The notes under the pieces are model-generated. The model ran no database searches, was not told where the DNA came from, and worked only from the letters and a program-made list of their open reading frames with translations. Both the position numbers and the translations under genes were made by a program. From Chionis minor (Eukaryota; Chordata; Aves; Charadriiformes; Chionididae), in NCBI GenBank assembly GCA_013398295.1, contig VZSF01000653.1:1-64000 (forward strand): a DNA stretch of 64,000 bases, read 5' to 3'. Below, in pieces: positions 1 through 45,572 of the stretch (position 1 is its first letter; every line of letters begins with the position of its first letter).

Positions 1-125
1 CCCGTCCCGGTCCCCTCCCACCCTGGGTCCCCTCCCATCCCAGGTCCCGTCCCGTCCCGGTCCCCTCCCACCCCGGGTCCCGTCCCCTCCCGGTCCCCTC
101 CCGTCCCGATCCCCTCCGGTCCCAC
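1..125. repeat. GC-rich degenerate tandem repeat, G-rich on the minus strand
   Basis: Irregular tandem array of CCCGTCCCGGTCCCCTCCC-like units; a larger unit of about 50 bp appears to recur near positions 1 and 56. The minus strand holds many runs of three or four G with short spacers, so it could form G-quadruplexes. It continues off the left edge. It lies about 300 bp past the MYH13 poly(A) signals. Confidence 0.8.
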
Positions 126-419
126 TCGTGGCAGGTCCCCGCACAGGCGCTGCGCCGTGGGTGGCTGCACGGGCAGAAGAGCGGAGCAGTTCCGCTGCCA
201 CAGCCTTAGGAAGAGATCTTTTCCGTATTTTTCCCTCTCAGCTGCTAGCCTCTCTCAAACAGGGAAGCTGCCAGCGTGCAGAACAAGCGAGGAGTGTGTT
301 CCCACTGCCCCGGGAACCCTCTGCCCTGCACAGGCCGTAACCTGGATTTGGGAACCGCTGCTGTACCTGCTATGGCTGCTCCCAGCTGCTCGCTGCCGAT
401 CTCACAACGAACTGATAGC
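126..419. other. GC-moderate flank downstream of MYH13
   Basis: Non-repetitive DNA between the MYH13 3' end and the GC-rich array. The overlapping small open frames have no recognisable motif. No gene called. Confidence 0.5.
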
Positions 420-600
420 CCAGAGCATCACCCGGGTTTATTTTTATTTCTCACAGCTTCTACTAACGTTGGCTAATTATGACCAGGTCAAAGACCAGCT
501 ACATGCACACCTAGTAATTGGAAGCAAGTAATGGATATCTCCGCTGGACGCGCAGAAGTCTGTATTGTAAGAGAGCTTGCCGCAGCTCTGGTGAGGGACC
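420..600 (-). other. MYH13: MYH13 3' UTR
   Basis: About 180 nt from the stop to the inferred cleavage site just past the AATAAA pair. Short 3' UTRs of this size are usual for sarcomeric MYH genes. The exact 3' end is inferred. Confidence 0.65.
437..448 (-). terminator. MYH13: MYH13 polyadenylation signals (two overlapping AATAAA)
   Basis: On the minus strand AATAAAAATAAA, about 155-165 nt after the stop codon. It is the only canonical signal noticed between the stop and the G-rich repeat. Confidence 0.7.
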
Positions 601-34822
<34,222 letters not shown>

Positions 34823-34835
34823 GGCTGGAGTTACT

Positions 34836-37229
34836 CTGGAGGGATTCAGAAAAGTTTCAGAAAGCCTGTGCATTTGTAATTTACATTTGTCCAGAAAGTG
34901 GTCATGCTTAATGACTAAAAGGAAGAGGACTAATCAACGTCAGACACTTAACTTCTGCTTCAATTTTAAGTACCAACTGAAGAAATCCTCATAAAGAAAT
35001 TCCTTTTGTACACAGAGCTGTATTATCTTTGAAGACATCTGCCTTAAATGGGCTGCCTGTGTACCCAAGTGAGGGCAGAGAGAATATCAAGCTAGAAGTC
35101 TTCCGAAGCCTCTCCTGCTATATCTTAACCTGCTATTCACACAGTTGCAGAGCCACACATTTTACTCAAAGCTGCATACACATAGCCACTTAAATAGATT
35201 GTTTCATTAGAATCTAAAAGTATAGACACAAATAAGACCCATAAATTAAGCAGATTGTCTCTCATACATAATTTCTAAGAGGAGGTACTCCTGGCACCGT
35301 TCTGTTTTCTATGTTTTAATACCAAGCAGAGAAAGTTCAACTAGTTTCTGTTTGTACCAAGCAATGAAACAAATTGTGAAGGTCAATCATGTATCTAAAG
35401 CCAAACGTGTTTATTATATGAACCAAATACAAAACATCCTTTTAGATCTGTGGCAAAATTAGCTAATAAAGCATTATAATGTATATTGAAGATAATAATT
35501 AATAGCATAGTATTATTTATTATTATCTAGGTAAATAAGTGCATTTCAAAGAATTTCAGTTACAAAGTATCTTTTAGCTTTAACATATTATATAGAGAAA
35601 TATTGGTTATGAACCTTTAAAAGACAATTAATATGTACTAATATGTACCAGTCATTCAGTTAGGGATTGGTCTGGTAGAAACATTTCAGAAAACTGCCTT
35701 ATGCTCAGTTTTATTTTACATTTTTGGCAGTATCTAGTAAAAATTGTTCAACACAAATAGATGCTATTGGTTGCTACAGTCAGGACTAATGTGGATAATT
35801 CAAGAGCACCTGGAAGTAACGCAAGCAGAAATAATGTAGGTAGGAACTAGAATAAACAGAATGTTCTTCCCCAGACCAGCTAATATACAGGCTAGCAAAA
35901 AAATTAAAAAAGCCATTCTAAAGTCCTGCTACTTCATGGGCTGTCTGATGCGCTATGCTGCTAAAGAAGATAAAGGGACAAGTCAGATGTACGCTTCCAA
36001 GGCATCACCATACTGAAACAATCAACATGGAATGATTTTATGTGCAAGAAAATGATGAAAGGAGTCTGAAGGCATTTGTAATGCTGCTTTTGAACACATT
36101 GCCATAGAAGCACTGATGCTTCTCAGCAAAACCTTTCTGCTATGGGATATGCACCTTGCAGGACTTTGAGGGACTGCATCTCTCAAGAGCCTTTAATATT
36201 CAGGAATTTCAAAGCACAAAATACAGAATCTTTAACTTGTTTGAAAGTATTATTCTATGTATATAGACCCCAGCATTTTTGCCTATGTGATCCTGCTTCT
36301 GAGTGGCCCAAGGGAAGCAACATGAAAGAAATTATTTCGCAGTGTCCATGAAAAGATTAAGCAGAGCATCAGAAAATGCCAATAGATTATCAGAAAATTT
36401 CTCAAGAGGCACAGCCTGTCAAACTACGGAATGTCTTTGCTAGGAAATAGTGTAAAATGTAGATCTTTATGCATTCATGAACAGAGGAGGTAGCATTCTC
36501 TGGGAGAATAACCTGTAATTCCATCCCTTTCAGCTCCAATTTCAGTGAGCGTTTTTTGGTATTAGGATAGAAGGCGCATGTGTGGAGGGTTCCTTCTGTT
36601 GCTCTGGTGAACTCTCCCAGTCATTCAGTCACTAACCTTCCCCAGAAAACCTAGAAAGGCACGGTGCATATTAAGTTCTCTGTGAAGGTGACTCTTTGTA
36701 CATAAACAGATCTGCCTATAACAGATCTGACCAGGAGACAAGATCACCCTGAACTTTGTTCTGGTTTCAGGACCTGTGTGATAAGCCAAAGTCAGCATAC
36801 ACATTCTAGACTTTAGCCCAGCGGAAACTAAAGTCAGGATAAGCTTAGACCCTTCTTGAATTGTACTTTGAGCCTCCTCTCTGAACACAGACTCAGTTTC
36901 AGGCTTCCAGCAGTTGTGCAGATGGCAGGGACTGAATTTTAATTATCTATAAACCCCAGAATCCAAGGTCACACCACAAAAAGACACTGTCGCAGTCTCT
37001 CATGTCCTCTTGCCTAAGCTTGAGTATCTGTCACTTTTTGATGATAAATGGAGTATTTCCTACCAAGAACTGTGAATATGTTCATGTTGATTAAAATAGC
37101 ATGTATACTTTTCAGTGAGTCTAGTTCTACAACACGGTCTTTTGCCATCTGCCCTTGCCATTGTAGGTGAGCTTCACTCATTCTTCAGGATTAATTAACA
37201 AAACTACATTTTATTTGATAAACCCTTAC
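34836..37229 (-). other. MYH13: MYH13 intron 2 (leader intron, 2.4 kb)
   Basis: AT-rich DNA between the non-coding exon 2 and the start-codon exon. No gene or recognisable repeat. Leader introns of muscle genes can hold enhancers, but no convincing site cluster was picked out by eye. Confidence 0.5.
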
Positions 37230-37265
37230 CTTTAGAGAGCCCAGGAGGAAATCTGCTTTCAGTAT
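37230..37265 (-). other. MYH13: MYH13 exon 2 (5' UTR, non-coding)
   Basis: A 36-nt exon candidate with acceptor CCACACAG preceded by a pyrimidine-rich tract, and donor AAAG|GTAAGG. It lies between the promoter and the start-codon exon, where sarcomeric MYH genes keep a second leader exon. It has no ATG. The call rests on splice signals and position only. Confidence 0.5.
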
Positions 37266-37811
37266 CTGTGTGGAATGATTAGAAAAAGCACAGAGAGAGT
37301 TAAATCAAAAATAGTCCATTGTCTTGTGCATATGCTCTATCAAACATTTATACACCTTGTGAAGTCTCTTCAATAGCTGAACTGTACACAGAGCCTTACA
37401 ACTCTTGGGCTAGAGCCAAGTCCCACAGAAAATCTTGTGTTCCTCCCCACATTACCATGATCTGCAGAAAATAAATCTAACATCTAGGAAAAGATCAGCT
37501 TAGTTATGTATATTTTCCCAATCAGTTTCAACTGCCTTCAGAGTCAGTTTTCCTGTGCATTCCATAGGGCTCAGAGGTAGCAAAGTTTGTAGAAGGCCAC
37601 TCCAAGACAGGGCATGGCACGTCTCTCTTGCTTCTGCTTGTGCCGCCACGTTGGAGTGGTTTGGGTTGTATAACCTTGACATTGCATGCAAAGCATGATC
37701 TGGAATGTTAAAAAGTGAGGAATGAGAGGAAAATGTCCCTGCATATTCCACCTCTTTGCAGAGCTGTGGAGATGCCATGGCCAGAGTATGAAGCAAGCAG
37801 ATGGGACTTAC

Positions 37812-37836
37812 CGTGAGATGCTGAGGTAACAAAGAG
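37812..37836 (-). other. MYH13: MYH13 exon 1 (5' UTR, non-coding)
   Basis: The segment between the inferred transcription start and a consensus donor CACG|GTAAGT (GT at 37,811-37,810). It contains no ATG. The right edge is placed about 30 bp below the TATA box and may be off by several bases. Two non-coding leader exons are the usual arrangement in sarcomeric MYH genes. Confidence 0.5.
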
Positions 37837-37910
37837 TAAGGTTGCCTTCAGCTGTGTCTCTTTATATGTAACCTCCTGCCCACGTAGCGTTCAAGTGCTC
37901 TATTTTTGGT
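37837..37910 (-). promoter_or_regulatory. MYH13: Putative MYH13 core promoter with TATA, E-box and MEF2/CArG-like sites
   Basis: Read on the minus strand there is ATATAAAG at 37,867-37,860, about 25-30 bp before the proposed start of exon 1. Just upstream are an E-box CACTTG (37,897-37,892) and an A/T element CCAAAAATAG (37,909-37,900), close to both MEF2 and CArG consensus, followed by more AT-rich DNA. A second E-box CAGCTG lies between TATA and exon 1 (37,849-37,854) and a third at 38,003-38,008. Fast MYH promoters are known to combine these sites. The start site itself is inferred. Confidence 0.6.
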
Positions 37911-38580
37911 CAATAATAATTTACTCTTTAGTTGTAAACGTGTTGAAGCTCCGATCTCTCTGCTAATTACTCAGACAGGACTGGTTTAAGGTTGTATGGA
38001 GTCAGCTGCACCGACCTCTTCTTTTCACATTGCTCTGTGCCAGGATGGACAAACCCGAAGACATCTCTGATAATACCAAATAAGGCAACACTTGGCTTCT
38101 GACTTCAAGAACTTGTTTCAACCAACAAGATGATTTTTTTCTAATTGTGCACAATTATTTCTTTACGGAATATGATTTTAATGGATCCCATCCTATCCTC
38201 TCTGTCTATCTAGACATGCTGATAGAGCATGTGAGGCAGAATTTTTCTGTCATTAAATTTCTCTATGGAGCGCTGGCAAGTCTGAAACCAGCCTCAAGCT
38301 TGGGACAGAATAAGACAATTGCCAGTTAAACCACAAGGCAGACTTGCAGTCCTGTCCTGTAGGTTTACAATACCTGAGCCCTGCAGGTGCACTCAAGGTC
38401 AGCCTTCGGGAAGGAGCCTGGCTTCTGTGCCACTCCTTTATCCTGCAGAGGTTGTCATGGAGCAGGCTGAATGTCAAACCCAAATATCTTTGACTTGCTC
38501 TGTAAGGGTATGTGGAAGGAGAGTGTCTGCTCCTTCAGGAGTATCTGGTTAAGCACCTTTTTTTATGCTACAAAGGACAG
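37911..38580. other. MYH13 upstream flank
   Basis: Presumed promoter-proximal DNA, including AT-rich stretches and an E-box CAGCTG at 38,003-38,008. No gene seen. Confidence 0.45.
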
Positions 38581-38599
38581 AAAAAAGGGAGGAAGCGAA

Positions 38600-39190
38600 A
38601 AACAAGAGCACACTAGGACACAAACCTGACTGACAAGTGGTTAGGTGATGGGAACCAAACCCTTCAGTCTTACTGTTTGATGAATGCACGTGAGAGTGTG
38701 AAAATATTTATTCCAGCAAGGTTACCAGACCAAGGACCTTGTCAGCTGGGAAACTAAGGTAGAAGGGGGAACCAGAAACAATATGTACAGAGACACAGAC
38801 CTGACAGAAGAAACATGGAGACAATGAGAAGAAACAAATCTCTACAGTCACACTAATTGATGGGCTATCAGTAAACTAGAGGCACTGCTTCCAGGAAGAT
38901 CAACCTGGACTTCGCGACTGCTGTGAAGCAGGCGGGGTTGGGGTGGGTGCAGGAACTGACAGAGTTGTACAAACCTGTGAGGAGACATCCAGGGGAAGGG
39001 GCACCAGGGAGGAACAAAGAGGGGAATAAACAGAAAAGAGTATAAGGGTCTGGTTGCATGTGAAATGGGGCCAGTCAGTGCACTTGGCTGGCTGAATGTT
39101 GTGCCTAGTCACTGCAGTGTCTCTCTTCTGCTTACACCTTCTTATTAAATCTTTTTTTTACTATCTTTTGGTGTAATCTCACTGTCTTTC
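38600..39190 (+). mobile_element. Putative LTR-like element
   Basis: Contains a TATA-like GTATAAGGG at 39,040-39,048 followed about 100 bp later by ATTAAA at 39,144-39,149 and a T-rich stretch, a spacing like the U3-R boundary and poly(A) signal of an LTR. No open frame with retroviral motifs was found. Ends and family not determined; treated as a candidate only. Confidence 0.4.
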
Positions 39191-40100
39191 CTGTGTATGC
39201 ATGTGCATACATGGACTAAGTGCCAGCTACTGGGGAGACCTCTGAGTGTGTGTGAGTAAAAATTTGTGCTGACTACTAGAGTCAGGCTGGGGGCACCCAG
39301 CTACTGAGTGAGTGGGGGTCTTTGGCTTCCAGGCACTTGGGTGGGGACAGTGTGTGTTCCCAAAACCAGCTACTGGGGGACAGAGGGGTGAGTGAGGTGA
39401 GTGAAGGCTCAGTGCCAGTGGCTGGAGTGGGACCTGTGTGCCTGGGTGCCAGCTGCTGAGAGGAGCTGGGCGTCTCTGTCTTCCCTGGTGCTGGTGTGTG
39501 TGGTGTGTGTGAGCGCATTCACCAGCAAACCTGAAGCTGGACCAGCTGGTCAGCAGGGAGGCCTCAGGACCATGCTGGGATATCAGGCAGATGGGGGGGT
39601 CTGTGCTGGTATGTCCAAGGGGACTTGTGAATATGGGGTGCCCATGGGATGACTCTGTGAGTGCTGTGTGTTTGTGAGCATCAAGCTGGACCTGCTGGTG
39701 AGTGGGGAGGGTTAGAGGGTTGGGGTCCGAGCAGGGGTGTTGGGGAGACAGAGGGGCTGTGCTGGACTCAAAAAGCTGCAAATGTGTATATGCTTGTGAA
39801 GCTGGTGAGTGTGTGTGTGTGCACTAGTGACCAGCTGTCTCTGCCAGTGCCAGAGGAAGAGGGGATGTGTCTGTCTGTGCTCGTGTAATGCAGCTTCTGT
39901 TGATGGTGCCTTGTGTGGGTGCTATTGATGGCTGCACCTTGGCTGTGGCAGTCTCCGTGATGCCCTGTGTTAGTATACTCTGTGTGTGTGTGTGTGTGTA
40001 CACGTGCTCAGCTTTCATACTGGCTGAACCCACAAATGGGAAAGCAAGAGCTGCATCCCTCAGCCTGGGCAGAGACCACAAGTCCCTGGGCACCAGGCTG
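39190..40100 (+). repeat. TG-rich degenerate repeat block
   Basis: Recurring phrases such as CCAGCTACTGGGG, GTGTGTGTGAGC and AAGCTGGACCAGCTGGT, with (TG)n at about 39,982-39,998. A related block occurs in opposite orientation at 53,640-54,270. The antisense open frame of 184 codons here is low-complexity (Ser/Pro/His) and is not called as a gene. Confidence 0.6.
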
Positions 40101-40660
40101 GGGTCCAGTGGCTAGGCAGGATTACACAGAGGTGCAATAGTTTTGGGAGGAGGTGTGGGAGTTCACAAACATTTACTGGAGCCCTGCTGGGTACCAGCTC
40201 CTAGCGTTAGCAGTGTGCACGTGGAGACCGTATTCACGAAAAAGCTCTAGTTGGACATGGTGGCAGCTTTTGAGTTAAGGATGTGCTTCCTGCCAAGTCT
40301 TGAGTGTCGAGGAGGAAAGTTCCGGTGTCAAGAATGGAGGAATGCCCCTCAGAGGTGGCTGTCCACAACTGACACTGTCACTGCTGGGGCAACTTCCCAC
40401 TTCACCATCCATACCAGTAAGGTACCACCAGTGGGAGCTCAGCATCGTCCTTCCACCGCATCCCTGACCTCTTGAACCACTATAACCATTTTCCACTGAA
40501 GTACACAGTGTTACCACCACTGCCATCTCCCTCAGTGAGGATGCCTCGCTGAGGTAGAAGGCAAAAGTGTGAATGCTTGGTTTTATGTATTTGATTTTAT
40601 GTATTTGGTTCCTCTATTGAATAAAACCCCCTTTTCATCTTTTGTACAGACTGCCTATAC
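40101..40660. other. Unassigned DNA ending in an AATAAA
   Basis: No gene recognised. An AATAAA on the plus strand at 40,620-40,625 follows two TTTTATGTATTTG repeats, which may be the 3' end of the LTR/repeat material to its left. Confidence 0.35.
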
Positions 40661-41940
40661 ATAGCACAACTTCCAAAACCAGTACGCCATTGAACTCCCC
40701 GTTTGATGGCAGTCATTAGTAAGCCATGTGGTAATCAACTGGTTAGCAGTGTGATGGCAGTAGTCAACTCCTCTTTGAAGGAAATGGCAACACCATGTAC
40801 TATGGACTGAGCCTGTCACAGGTGCAGAGGTATCACATGGTGGTGCCTGACCATAATTGATTTTTTTGAAGAAGTTGTGTGTGGATAAAATATTATTGTA
40901 GAATGGTGTTCTTCTCCACTCCTCTTTTTATCCTCTCTATTTATGGAGGTACACTTCTTCAAACATGTTGGGATTTTGCCACGCATAACTGCCTCCAGCC
41001 TCAGCCCTAGTTCACGTCCCTCCCCCTGTTCACCTGCAGTCCTTCCATGTGCCCTAGCCCAAGTCTGTCCCTAACTGTCTTTGGGCCCTCGACCTTGACC
41101 TATTTCTAACCCAAACTATCCATGTCTATGTGCTGCCCCTGATGTTTCTGAGGTTCTTAGTTCTGGGTACTATGTAGTTTCCAGCCTGGAGTCTCTACTT
41201 AATCTAACCTATTTGTTGCCCTAGATTAGCTGAGGAATTAGCCATAAAGTTTGCTTGCTTTTTGTCTCCTATTCTCTCCACTTAAACTATTGATTCCCAA
41301 GTCTGTGTGCACTTGCCATCTGTGCAGCAGCCTGATCACTCTCTCAAGATCTCTTGCTGGAGTTGGACTCATCTTTAACCTGGCAGGGCTAGCGACGGTG
41401 GTAGCTACTGGATATTAGTTATGAAGGTGGTGGTGAGCAGAAGTAACAGTGTCTTCTAACTGTAGATGTCTAAATGGTATTATGTTGGGCGTATAAATGT
41501 CAACACATAGGGTTGAAGATCAGCATTTTCTAAGAGCTTTGACTGGGGATGGGATATAGTTGAGAGTAATTGTCAAATACAGGGCTGTCTAAAATGGTGT
41601 CAGTTGGCTACTTTTAGTCATAAAACCTTTAGACAGAAAGATCAGAACAGCCTATTTTGTCCCTCAAGCCCATTGTTCTGTTCCCAGCCATGGTGAAGAC
41701 AAATGTACAGGAAGGAATATAAGAACAAGGTGCACATTTAGTGTTGCTTACCCAAAGTGCTCTCCCACCCTGCAAAAGCTAATGGTTCAAGGTATCCCTG
41801 ATCCTGATATGTCTTCAGACTCTCCTGATGTCTTCAGATTAAGTAGTTCTTAATGAATTTTAGTCTATGAAATTATTCACTCATTTTCGTACTTCTGTAA
41901 GCATTTAACATTTACAACATCCTGTGTCAGTAAGTTAATT
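40661..41940. other. Intergenic DNA, nothing recognised
   Basis: No open frame with a recognisable motif, no RNA gene and no clear repeat family seen by eye. Confidence 0.5.
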
Positions 41941-41949
41941 GCATGTATG

Positions 41950-42480
41950 AAGAGCACCCGCATTTATTTGTTCTGAGCCATCTGTCTGAAAAAGTAACTG
42001 GTGTCATCTACAGTGAAACATTATTTCCTGTCTACTCTTTCTTTCCCCCCATGCTTTTATACTCCTTAATGATTCCTAATTCAGAAGCAATCACATTGCT
42101 TTGTTCACTATTACTGTCCTTCTCTAAGCCTTCCCCAGTTCATTCATTTCTCTTTGGGGTACGTGTGTGTAGAACTGCATGCAGTATTCAAGCTGTGAGT
42201 ATATCATGTATTTATACACTCATGTAATAGTTTCTCTTTGTGCTCTGTACCCTTCCTAATAATGTAAACCAATGCATTTCCCTTTTTGAACCATTACCAA
42301 GAATAGAAGCTAATGTTTTCAGAGGAATAGCTATTGTAGCTGTGTGATCTCTTCTGAGTGCTGATGGTCATCTTAGAATGCATTTCTCTGTGTAAAAATG
42401 GGATTATTTTTTTTTCTCATGGGCACCATTTCACGTTTATTATTAATATAGGCTGTAGATTTATCACTCAATTACGACAT
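41950..42480 (-). mobile_element. Ancient CR1-type LINE fragment (sense on minus strand)
   Basis: Antisense CR1 landmarks in order on the plus strand: AGAACTGCATGCAGTATTCA, TTTATACACTCATGTAATAG, CCCTTCCTAATAATG and CATTTCACG. Strongly diverged and without an open frame; similar in kind to the fossil at 2,570-3,270. Confidence 0.5.
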
Positions 42481-44674
42481 AGTCACAATGAGGAAAGCAA
42501 GGAATAAAACTCTCCGTGTTTTCTCTTGAAGCTGCTCTGTTATGAAGAAAAAATTCAGTGTTCCGTATATGAGAGAGCCAGAGATAACCACAGCTTTGTA
42601 GGATCACCAGGCAGGAGGTGTCCATTTATGCTGTTGAATCAGTGTTTGCTTGCTATAAAATGTATGGAGGTCTTTGAATAAGATTTAGCATGTAGAGCTA
42701 AACAGATGGATTTCCTAACCAGTAGGTTAGAAAGTCATCCTTGCTTTTCTGCCTGTGTCCCAAGCACTCCTGCAGAGCTTTATTTTTTTCTTTTCTTGGA
42801 GAGTAGAACTTCAGAAGGAATGTTGACAATGTTGAGAATGGATTACCATCTCCACACGGGCCTGCGCACATGCTGGGAGCTTGCTGAGAGCTATATAACT
42901 ATATGAATGTGAGCTTGGGATCTGAATTCCTCAAGCGACAGTACGAGTTGATTTCAGGTCTCTCACAGTTTGGGTAAATGCTCTTACCATAAGGTTATTT
43001 TGTACAGGAAGTGAGGTGGCAAAGTAGATTTGTCACCATTACCTCATCTTTTCTTTGTTTTGAACACAGAAAGGAAACATTTGTCAGAAAATTGTTTAAA
43101 CTTTACAGGCCATGAAATCTTATCACCTCTTTATAGAATTGACCCAGGTCCCTATCCGGAAAGAGATGGATTTTCAGATGCATTGTTGTCATTGCTTTAT
43201 GTTGGCTTGATCTAGGGAACGTCCTTGGTGCATTTACACAGTTCTCATTGGCTGTTTGTTTTGGATTATGTTCATAATGCCTACTATTTAGCTACGCTGT
43301 ATGGGAAGTAAAGGCATCTAAAAGCATATATTGGATTATATGTCTATTACAAAAAATAGACTCCTTCAAGTCTGGCATTGCAACATGCAATGTTGAGACG
43401 AGTCCTATTTAGGCCTTTTCTCTTGCTTCTTGAGTCTTTTTTAGTTTGTTTTTCAACGCTTTTATTATGTTTGTTTGTTTGTTTGTTTGGAGGGGTGTGG
43501 TTTTTTGGGGGGGGGGGTGTTTGTTTTTTTTTTAAATCAGGCTTGTTGCCAGTCTACCCCAGTCTGGCCTGAAGTGTGAGCACAGACACTGCATGAAATG
43601 ACAATGACAACTACTCAGATGTGGAGATAATATTATTACTGTATTTTTCCTTGACCAATTGCTATGTATCAAAGATTCAAATTAGATATGCTAATTGCAG
43701 CACCAAAATTGCATGCACTTTTTACATTTTATCAGTCTCAAGACTTGGTTTTGGTCTCCCCCTCCATCTCCCCATCTGTATTACAAACTGTATTCTTCAT
43801 TATTTGCTATATGCACTTACATTTGCATTTTAATTATGTGCAACTTTAGCTTAACCATAGGTATAACAGAACCATGACTACTTTTTGTCAGAGACTTGTC
43901 TTTTATCTGACACGTCTAATTCTTTTGTAGTAAATGATTTTGCATTTTTACCTCAGTCAGTTTTTAGTTAAAACAGTATATGGTGAAGAACCCCACCCAC
44001 TGGGGACCCTACACGTGCAGAACCATTTTGATACCTGTCAATTATGCAATTTTTAATTTGTGTAGTGGGTACTGCTCTGGTTTTGTGGTGTTGTAGCTTA
44101 CCAAAATACAAATAAATGAAAACCAGTAACAGGCCTATGTGCTATTAGTATTATTACTTTTAATAAGAAAGTACATAAACTCATAAATGTTAACAAAGTT
44201 TTGGCTACCTTAAATAGACAGTGTGAATTACTGTATTTAGTTTGGTATATCAAGTATTCTAGTGTTTGCCTCAAGTCAATGTCAATATGATTAGTCTATT
44301 ATTTACAACACTGTTGTAGGTGTTACAAACATTTATAGAATGTATTTATTATAGAATAGTATTTATAGAATTTTAAATTACTACTTGTCTTCTGGGGTTT
44401 CCCCGATATTTCAAGAAGTATTGAAAATCAGTATTAATGATGCTTTTGAAATATAACGTCTGCTTGACAGATTGTCAGAACAAGTCATTTCAGAAGAGGC
44501 GTGCAGAAGGAAAGAAGAAAATGACTGATATGGAATAATTTCCACTTGAGGAATGACTAAGTAGATTTTAATTCTCCAGCTTGAAAAAGATTCAGTGAAG
44601 AAGGTAATATATCTATATTATCTAAAAAATCCCGAGTGTCATAGATGATTTTTTTTTGTTTTTTGATCATGGGG
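42481..44674. other. Intergenic DNA with simple repeats
   Basis: Only a (TTTG)n run at 43,470-43,489 next to a G run at 43,507-43,517 stands out. No gene seen. Confidence 0.5.
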
Positions 44675-45196
44675 AGGTTTACATGGCACCAGGCCTGCTG
44701 GCAGCAGATGGAATTCAGCTGTCTCAAAGAGGGAAAAGGATCCTTGTGCTTGAGATGGCAGGGCTTATTGAGAGGGCTTAGAACTAGGTGTGAAGGGGGA
44801 AGGGGATAGAATCGAGCTCGTTAGAGATGAGCTGAGGGGCAGCGTACCAGTGCTGGGGGGGCGGAATCGATAGCCCAGCTCGAGTGCATCTTGCACCAAT
44901 GCACGCAGCATGGGCAACAAACAGGAGGAGCTGGAAGCCATTGTGAAACAGGATAGTTATGATATAGAAGGGACAGGCAGGGAAAGAGAGGTCGTGGGGT
45001 GGCTCTGTATGTTAGGGAGTGTTTTGATTTTATGGAGCTCAGTGACTATGAAAGCAAGGCTGAGTGCTTATGGGTAAGGATGAAGGGGAAGGCCAACAAA
45101 GCAGATATCCTGTTGGGAGTGTGTTATAGACCGCCCAATCAGCATGAAGTCTCAGATGAAGCATTCTACAAGCATCTGACAGAAGTCTTGCAATCA
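44675..45196 (+). mobile_element. CR1 LINE, ORF2 endonuclease part (left piece of split copy)
   Basis: Holds the ORF1/ORF2 junction region (ATGGGCAACAAACAGGAGGA) and an endonuclease fragment with VRMKGKANKADILLGVCYRP. Reading continues after the inserted CR1 at 45,573. Frames are broken; a retroelement fossil, not a host gene. Confidence 0.88.
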
Positions 45197-45572
45197 TAGA
45201 ATCATGGAATCATAGAACCATAGAATGTTTGGTGTTGGAAGGGATCTTTGGAGATCATCTAGTCCAACCACCCTGCCAGAGCAGGTACACCTAGAGCAGG
45301 TTGCACAGGACGGCCTCTAGGCAGGTTTTTAATGTCTCCAGAGTTGGAGACTCTCTGGAGTCTGCTACCTCTCTGGGCAGCCTCTTCCAGTGTTCTGCCA
45401 CCCTCAAAGTAAAGAAGTTCCTCCTCATGTTCAGATGGAACTTCCTATATTCAAGTTTGTGCCCGTTACCTTTTGTCCTGTCAGTGGGCACCACTGAAAA
45501 AAGACTAGCCTCCTCCTCCTGGCACCCTCCCTTTAAGTATTTGTAAACATTTATGAGACCGTCATAGATCCC
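45197..45572 (-). mobile_element. CR1 LINE 3' fragment inserted into the plus-strand CR1
   Basis: Tail of CATAGAATC-type octamers at 45,197-45,230, then antisense CR1 3' region. On the minus strand it reads [17 protein letters not shown] and later [17 protein letters not shown], the CR1 ORF2 C-terminus. It splits the older copy between TTGCAATCA and CAGCCCTTGTCC. Confidence 0.88.

Noticed and set aside
39227..39781. 184-codon open frame on the minus strand
   Set aside because: Low-complexity Ser/Pro/His-rich translation of a TG-rich repeat; no domain, no splice or promoter context.
43470..43517. (TTTG)n plus G run as a possible structured regulatory element
   Set aside because: Ordinary simple repeats; no accompanying promoter or conserved feature.
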